From contig JAAEMC010001107.1 of assembly GCA_024225895.1 (NCBI GenBank), positions 1 to 11,767 of the forward strand: a stretch of 11,767 nucleotides of DNA. The letters are read 5' to 3'. The position numbers and the translations under genes are program-made. This document shows positions 7,089-11,767 of the stretch, one piece after another (within the stretch, counting starts at the first letter, position 1; each line of letters starts with the position of its first letter). Under the pieces are notes generated by a model that searched no databases, was not told the origin of the DNA, and saw only the letters and a list, made by a program, of their open reading frames with translations. The DNA comes from Desulfobacteraceae bacterium (GTDB taxonomy: Bacteria; Desulfobacterota; Desulfobacteria; Desulfobacterales; Desulfobacteraceae).

Positions 7089-9554
7089 ATGATTCAACAA
7101 ATTGAAAATGCAAAGAAACATCACCAAAATGGAAATTTTGATTCAGCCCGGAAAATGTATCAGGAAATACTTAAAAACCATCCCCCGAATTCTGATATTT
7201 ATCATTTGCTTGGTTTGCTTGACTACCAGACAGGAAAGACGGATGCCGCACTAAAATCAATTTCTAAAGCCATTCACATGAACCCTAATGAACATACATA
7301 CCATGGAAACATTGGAATAGTTTACAAAGCCTTAGGGAAGATCAGCAAAGCTGTTCATGCTTATGAAAAAGCAATAAAGATCAATCCCGAATATGTTGAA
7401 GCACATTATAATTTAGGGAACGCCTTTTTTGATATGGGTGAAATTCTAAAAGCTCTTAACTCATATCAGAATGCCATAATGATCCTGCCCGATTTTTTTC
7501 AAGCCCATTATCGTCTGGGGCTGGCTTATAAGACATTAGGAAAGACCGGGCATGCGATTCAGGCCTACAAAAAAGCCATCTATCTGCAACCTGATTCTCC
7601 CGAGATATATAACAGTCTGGGAATTACTCTAAAAGAGATATCCAACTTCAAGGATGCCCTAGAATCTTTTAATAAGGCGATTCAAATCAACAACAGATTT
7701 GCCGAAGCCCACTACAACCTGGCAAACACCTATATACTGCTTGAAGAAGATCAAAAGGCAGTTGTTTTTTATAAAAATGCTATCAAACTTAAGCCGGATT
7801 TTCTTGCGGCCCATGAAAGCCTGGCCGAAACCCTTTTTAAATTAGGCAGTTTTAATGAAGCCTATAATTGTTATATAAAAATCCTGGGAATCAATCCTGG
7901 AAACGCAGAAGTATATCATAACATTGCAAACATATTTCAAGCACAAGGGAAAATAGAAACAGCAATAGCGTTTTATGAAAAGGCAATCAAAGCCAAACCG
8001 GATTTTTTCCAAGCCTATGCCAATATTGGGGGTCTTTTAAGCAAAACCGGCAAAGTTAATTCCGCCATTCATGCCTATAAAAAAGCGATACAAATCAACC
8101 CTAACTGTCACGAGGCACTCGGTGGTCTTGGCAAGCTATTTGAAAATAAAGGTAAAATCAACGATGCCATTCAACTTTATGAAAAAGCGTTGTCAGCCAA
8201 ACCCGATTCCCACCAACTTTATTGCAATTTGGGGAATGCACTGGGAAAATCAGGCAAAATAAACAAAGCCATAAACTGTTATAAAAAAGCTATCAAAATA
8301 GAGCCGGGATACATTGAAGCGATGAATAATCTGGGCAATGCCTACCGTGAGACAGGTGACATCGACAAAGCGATCAGGCTTTTCAAAACCATTATAGATA
8401 CCAGCCCTTTCACGGCTGAGGCCTACAACAACTTAGGCAATGTATTAAAGGATACAGGCCAAAAAAAAAAGGCTGCCGACTCATATAGAAAGGCAATTGA
8501 ATTAGATCCCAAATTTACCCAGGCGTATCTAAACCTTAGCGGGGCCACACGCTATCACGATCACGATCATGAAATCCATATTATGAAAAATCTGATAATC
8601 AATGAAAAAATTGATATTAATCAGAAATTACATCTTAATTTTGCCATTGGCAAGGCCTATGAAGATCTGAAAGACTATCAAAAATCTTTTTCCTACATTT
8701 CGGAAGGAAATAAAATAAAAAGATCCCTGATTAATTTTGATATACAGAGAGAAAAAAGGCTGTTTGACAGTATTAAATCAGTTTTCAATAAAAATTTTCT
8801 TGCTTCAAGAAAAAGCAGAATTAGTGACAAACCCGTATTCATCATAGGGATGCCGCGTTCCGGCACAAGCCTGATTGAACAAATACTTGCCACACATACA
8901 AATGTGTATGGTGCAGGTGAACTGGATGCGATAAAACAAATCTGCCTGAAGCATAAAAACGCAACCAAAGGAAATTTTTTCCCGGATTATGTCCCCAACC
9001 TTTCATTGGAAAAAATTGAGGAAATGGGGAGAAAATATATCAAACATATTGCTCCCTATTACGGACAAGCCGATTCTGTTGTTGATAAAATGCCGTCAAA
9101 TTTTCTTTATATCGGGATAATTCACATGATATTGCCCAATGCAAGGATTGTTCACGCTTGCCGGTCGCCGGAAGATACGTGTTATTCAATTTACAAGCAT
9201 CATTTTGCAAAAGGTCATTTCTATGGGTATGATCTGATTGAATTGGGACAATATTATAAACTATATACCGATTTGATGTCACACTGGAAAAGAGTATTAC
9301 CTGATTTGGTTTATGACCTTCATTATGAGTCCTTAATTTCAGACCAAGAAAATGAATCAAAAAAATTATTTGAGCATCTTGGCATAAAATGGGATCAAAC
9401 ATGCCTTGATTTTCATAAAACAGACAGAATTGTAAAAACAGCCAGTGCTTTGCAGGTACGTCGCCCTATTTACAAAGATTCTGTCAATCGTTGGAAAAGA
9501 AACGAGTTTGAATTAAAGCCGTTGATTCAAATACTGCATAAACACAATAAATAA
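7089..9554 (+). CDS. TPR-containing sulfotransferase ST3 (long TPR form)
   Basis: A complete 821-residue protein. Its N-terminus, MIQQIENAKKHHQNG, is a typical first TPR helix, which supports this start despite a poor Shine-Dalgarno. Fourteen 34-residue TPRs occupy residues 1 to about 495, against six in ST2. The shared linker is altered (YHDHDHEIH where ST1 and ST2 have HTEYDQ). The sulfotransferase domain carries the PAPS loop PVFIIGMPRSGTS at residue 582, then DKMPSNF, the second phosphate-binding segment HACRSPEDTCYS near residue 688, and QVRRPIYKDS near the end. All core elements are intact, so an active PAPS-dependent sulfotransferase is likely. A run of ten A residues (8461-8470) lies within the last TPRs. 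It is followed by RS2 in convergent orientation, with 94 bp between stops. The long TPR solenoid could bind a larger or different partner than ST2; this is inference. Confidence 0.9.
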   Translation: MIQQIENAKKHHQNGNFDSARKMYQEILKNHPPNSDIYHLLGLLDYQTGKTDAALKSISKAIHMNPNEHTYHGNIGIVYKALGKISKAVHAYEKAIKINPEYVEAHYNLGNAFFDMGEILKALNSYQNAIMILPDFFQAHYRLGLAYKTLGKTGHAIQAYKKAIYLQPDSPEIYNSLGITLKEISNFKDALESFNKAIQINNRFAEAHYNLANTYILLEEDQKAVVFYKNAIKLKPDFLAAHESLAETLFKLGSFNEAYNCYIKILGINPGNAEVYHNIANIFQAQGKIETAIAFYEKAIKAKPDFFQAYANIGGLLSKTGKVNSAIHAYKKAIQINPNCHEALGGLGKLFENKGKINDAIQLYEKALSAKPDSHQLYCNLGNALGKSGKINKAINCYKKAIKIEPGYIEAMNNLGNAYRETGDIDKAIRLFKTIIDTSPFTAEAYNNLGNVLKDTGQKKKAADSYRKAIELDPKFTQAYLNLSGATRYHDHDHEIHIMKNLIINEKIDINQKLHLNFAIGKAYEDLKDYQKSFSYISEGNKIKRSLINFDIQREKRLFDSIKSVFNKNFLASRKSRISDKPVFIIGMPRSGTSLIEQILATHTNVYGAGELDAIKQICLKHKNATKGNFFPDYVPNLSLEKIEEMGRKYIKHIAPYYGQADSVVDKMPSNFLYIGIIHMILPNARIVHACRSPEDTCYSIYKHHFAKGHFYGYDLIELGQYYKLYTDLMSHWKRVLPDLVYDLHYESLISDQENESKKLFEHLGIKWDQTCLDFHKTDRIVKTASALQVRRPIYKDSVNRWKRNEFELKPLIQILHKHNK

Positions 9555-9648
9555 AACTGCCCCGGACAACATCTTTAAATGATAACCATTGCAAGATATT
9601 AGAGAATGCAGGCAGACACTTTGTAAGCGTAAATTAAACCGCATTTTT

Positions 9649-11767
9649 TCAAGAAGATCGATATAAAATAGGCTGGGGTACTTTCTTTCGAAGCTTCAGA
9701 TCATCATCCAGTGGAATTTTTGCATAGCGAAGAAGGGCATGGTCTCTTAAAAATGCAAATGAAGGGATGAGAGATATCTTTGTGAATAAAGATTTATGGT
9801 AATAGTTCATATAACGCTTTGCATTTCTGCCACTATAACCTTGTTTATGTTTTGGCGTAAATTTTCTCTTTAGCTCATCAAACTCGATTTCGATATCAAA
9901 CTTTTTGGGGTTTTTGAATATTTCTGTTCCTTCGCTTAAAGTAAAGCACCCAGGGTGAACTTGATGAATATAGTCCCGATTGTCATAGATAAACTGCATT
10001 GTATCGAAAAGCTCCTCTGGCGTTTCTGATGGAAATCCGATGATAACGAAAATATGGTTTCTTATGCCGGCGTTTGCAGATTCCTTTAACGTATTGCGTA
10101 TTGACCGTAATGTGGTTCCTTTGTTGACCAACTTTAATACTCTTCGATTATATGATTCCACACCCCAGATAACGTATCTGAAACCAGCGTCATACATGAG
10201 TTCCAGGGTTTCGTTGTTGAAATCGGCAGATGGTCGTAAGGTGGCGTAAAAAAATACTTTGAGATTCCTGCTGAGGATTGCTTTGGAAATCATTCTGAGT
10301 CGTTTGGGTGAGATCATTTCATCAACAAACTGAAAATATCTGAACCCATTGGAAAAATGATGTTCTATTTCATCTACTACCCGATCCACTGAAACTTCTG
10401 AATACTGGTTTATCTTCCCTTCTACACAGAAACTGCATTGCCGCCAGTAACATCCTTTTGAGGATAAAATTGGAATTACCACGTCTTTGCAAAAATAATT
10501 TTGCAAATCATAATCAGAAAAATCTGGATAAAAATTATGTTCAAGATTTGCCGGGACCGCTTCTTTTTTAATGCATTCGCCAGTTTTTTTGTATGCGACA
10601 CCCGAAATTTTTTCATTTAACCTTCCAGTCCTGATTGATTCTAAAAGAGCCTTGAATGGTTCTTCTCCTGCTTCGTAAACAACAAAATCGACAAAAGGAC
10701 TTTGCTGGATTTTTTCACCGAAGCACGATATCGCAGCTCCGCCAAATACCACTATTACTTCAGGATGGACCTTTTTTATTTTTTCTGCCAATAGCAAGGA
10801 GCATAAGATCTGCTCATCAAATAAAATTGAGAATCCAACAACATCAGGATTTCCTTTCAGCGCAGAAGTTTTCATGGCCGTAAAAATATTATCTCTTTGT
10901 GAATGATCTTCTTTACATAATAAATATTGTGAAGAAAGGTGGGCACCATGTATACAATCCACAAAATTTGAAGCGATACGATTGTCGCGATCAAAATCAA
11001 ATAATGTCTCATCGACATTTTTGAACAGCTTTTTGCCTTTCCGAATTGATTCCGTACTATTTTGATTTTGTCGTTCAAGCTGTAAATACCATTCAAGATT
11101 AAGATCCATACAGTTTACTTGTGTATTCTCATTTTCCACAAACGCTTTAAGGCTGGCGATCCCAAGTGGTGGCGTTATCGGATCAACAAAGGGGCAATAA
11201 AGCAGATTGATTTTAATCGTATGACCTCTTTTGTTTTCTGAGATCAACAGATTAGCATCCATACGATGTCTTTGCCCATAATTACGCGTGATATCGAAAA
11301 TATGATCATTCACCATGCTGAGGATTACATTGGCACGATTATTATAAGCTTCTTCAAAATCTGGTTTGAGTCGTAAGGCTTTTTCAAAACTTTCGACAGC
11401 CTTTTCAAACTGCTCAAGGTTTCTAAGTGCATTGCCACGGTTATTGTAAACCTTTGCATTGTCAGGTTTGAGCTGTATTGCCGTGTCATAGTTTTCAAGC
11501 GCCTGCTCTGGTTGCCCCAACTCATTTAATACATTGCCACGGTTAATGTAAGCCTCTGCAAAATCGGGTTCGCACTGGATTGTCTTGTCAAAGCTCTCCA
11601 GAGCCCTCTCTGGTTGGCCTAACGCATTTAGCACATTGCCACGGTTATTGTAGGCTTCAACAAAATTAGGTTTGAGCTGGATTGCCTTGTCATAGCTCTC
11701 CAGCGCTCGCTTAGGCTGGTCTAACTCTTTTAGTGCATTACCACGGTTATTGTGAGCCTCTGCAAAA
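9649..11767 (-). CDS. TPR / B12-binding / radical SAM fusion protein RS2 (5'-partial)
   Basis: A close paralogue of RS1 whose N-terminus lies beyond the right edge. The frame is open to base 11766, and the GTG at 11634 is an internal TPR codon, not a start. The visible N-terminal part has at least four near-identical TPRs (NNRGNALKEL type). A cobalamin-binding domain follows, with LLYCPFVDPITPPLGIASL, then NPDVVGFSILF, VFGGAA and YEAGEEPFKALL. The radical SAM domain carries GCYWRQCSFC, whose first Cys codon is at 10452-10450, again with CX4CX2C spacing, and then FQFVDEMIS, YVIWGVES and IIGFPSE. From the B12 domain onward most positions match RS1 at protein level, while codons differ widely. 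B12-radical SAM chemistry (methylation or rearrangement) is expected from the family; the substrate is unknown. It converges on ST3. Confidence 0.9.
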   Translation of the reverse strand, partial: FAEAHNNRGNALKELDQPKRALESYDKAIQLKPNFVEAYNNRGNVLNALGQPERALESFDKTIQCEPDFAEAYINRGNVLNELGQPEQALENYDTAIQLKPDNAKVYNNRGNALRNLEQFEKAVESFEKALRLKPDFEEAYNNRANVILSMVNDHIFDITRNYGQRHRMDANLLISENKRGHTIKINLLYCPFVDPITPPLGIASLKAFVENENTQVNCMDLNLEWYLQLERQNQNSTESIRKGKKLFKNVDETLFDFDRDNRIASNFVDCIHGAHLSSQYLLCKEDHSQRDNIFTAMKTSALKGNPDVVGFSILFDEQILCSLLLAEKIKKVHPEVIVVFGGAAISCFGEKIQQSPFVDFVVYEAGEEPFKALLESIRTGRLNEKISGVAYKKTGECIKKEAVPANLEHNFYPDFSDYDLQNYFCKDVVIPILSSKGCYWRQCSFCVEGKINQYSEVSVDRVVDEIEHHFSNGFRYFQFVDEMISPKRLRMISKAILSRNLKVFFYATLRPSADFNNETLELMYDAGFRYVIWGVESYNRRVLKLVNKGTTLRSIRNTLKESANAGIRNHIFVIIGFPSETPEELFDTMQFIYDNRDYIHQVHPGCFTLSEGTEIFKNPKKFDIEIEFDELKRKFTPKHKQGYSGRNAKRYMNYYHKSLFTKISLIPSFAFLRDHALLRYAKIPLDDDLKLRKKVPQPILYRSS
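11329..11767 (-). repeat. 102-bp tandem repeats encoding TPRs in RS2
   Basis: The plus-strand string ATTGCCACGGTTATTGT or a close variant recurs at 11329, 11431, 11533, 11635 and 11737, exactly 102 bp apart, which equals one 34-residue TPR per unit. The units from 11431 onward are alike at nucleotide level over most of their length; the 11329 unit is more diverged. The TPRs of the other four genes repeat in protein but much less in DNA. The array continues beyond the window, so its copy number is unknown. Confidence 0.8.

Noticed and set aside
8556..8580. His/Asp-rich YHDHDHEIH in ST3 as a metal-binding site
   Set aside because: It aligns with HTEYDQD/HTEYDQN in ST1 and ST2, a conserved linker without the extra histidines, so it is more likely local drift.
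9555..9648. Gap between convergent ST3 and RS2, checked for a bidirectional terminator
   Set aside because: Only very short GCG/CGC pairing near a T-run was seen (about 9627-9649). It gives no stable stem.
11329..11767. Regularly spaced repeats considered as a CRISPR-like or regulatory array
   Set aside because: The 102-bp period keeps the reading frame and encodes one 34-residue TPR per unit; there are no unique spacers.

Overview
The window is almost filled by five large genes of only two kinds. Three plus-strand genes encode tetratricopeptide-repeat (TPR) proteins ending in a PAPS-dependent sulfotransferase domain (<1-1361, 5200-6942, 7089-9554). Two minus-strand genes encode TPR proteins fused to a cobalamin-binding domain and a radical SAM domain (1358-4453, 9649->11767). 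The first sulfotransferase gene enters from the left edge and the last radical SAM gene runs off the right edge, so both lack their N-termini here.

Layout from left to right: sulfotransferase ST1 (+) meets radical SAM gene RS1 (-) head-on, with stop codons overlapping by 4 bp. A 746-bp non-coding stretch (4454-5199) follows, holding a decayed IS200/IS605-type transposase fragment. Then come two tandem sulfotransferases, ST2 and ST3 (+), and ST3 meets RS2 (-) head-on across a 94-bp gap. The pair 'TPR-sulfotransferase > < TPR-B12-radical SAM' therefore occurs twice, with ST2 as an extra copy. The paralogues are alike at protein level but clearly diverged at nucleotide level, so the duplication looks old and not an assembly artefact.

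How the genes might work together (inference): sulfotransferases move sulfate from PAPS to a hydroxyl or amine, and B12-radical SAM enzymes commonly methylate or rearrange unactivated carbons. The TPRs have the regular 'NNLGNAL' pattern seen in O-GlcNAc transferase, where a ladder of Asn residues grips the backbone of a protein substrate. One reading is that both enzyme types use related TPR solenoids to modify the same protein or peptide partners. No candidate substrate, transporter, PAPS-synthesis or regulatory gene is visible, so this is a hypothesis.

The organism is a bacterium with moderately AT-rich DNA. B12-dependent radical SAM enzymes suggest an anaerobic or micro-oxic life. The abundance of TPR-sulfotransferase and TPR-radical SAM fusions fits a TPR-rich environmental lineage such as the sulfate-reducing Desulfobacterota, but nothing here fixes the taxon. 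No tRNA, rRNA, CRISPR array or convincing intrinsic terminator was seen, and Shine-Dalgarno sequences are weak in front of the genes whose starts are visible.
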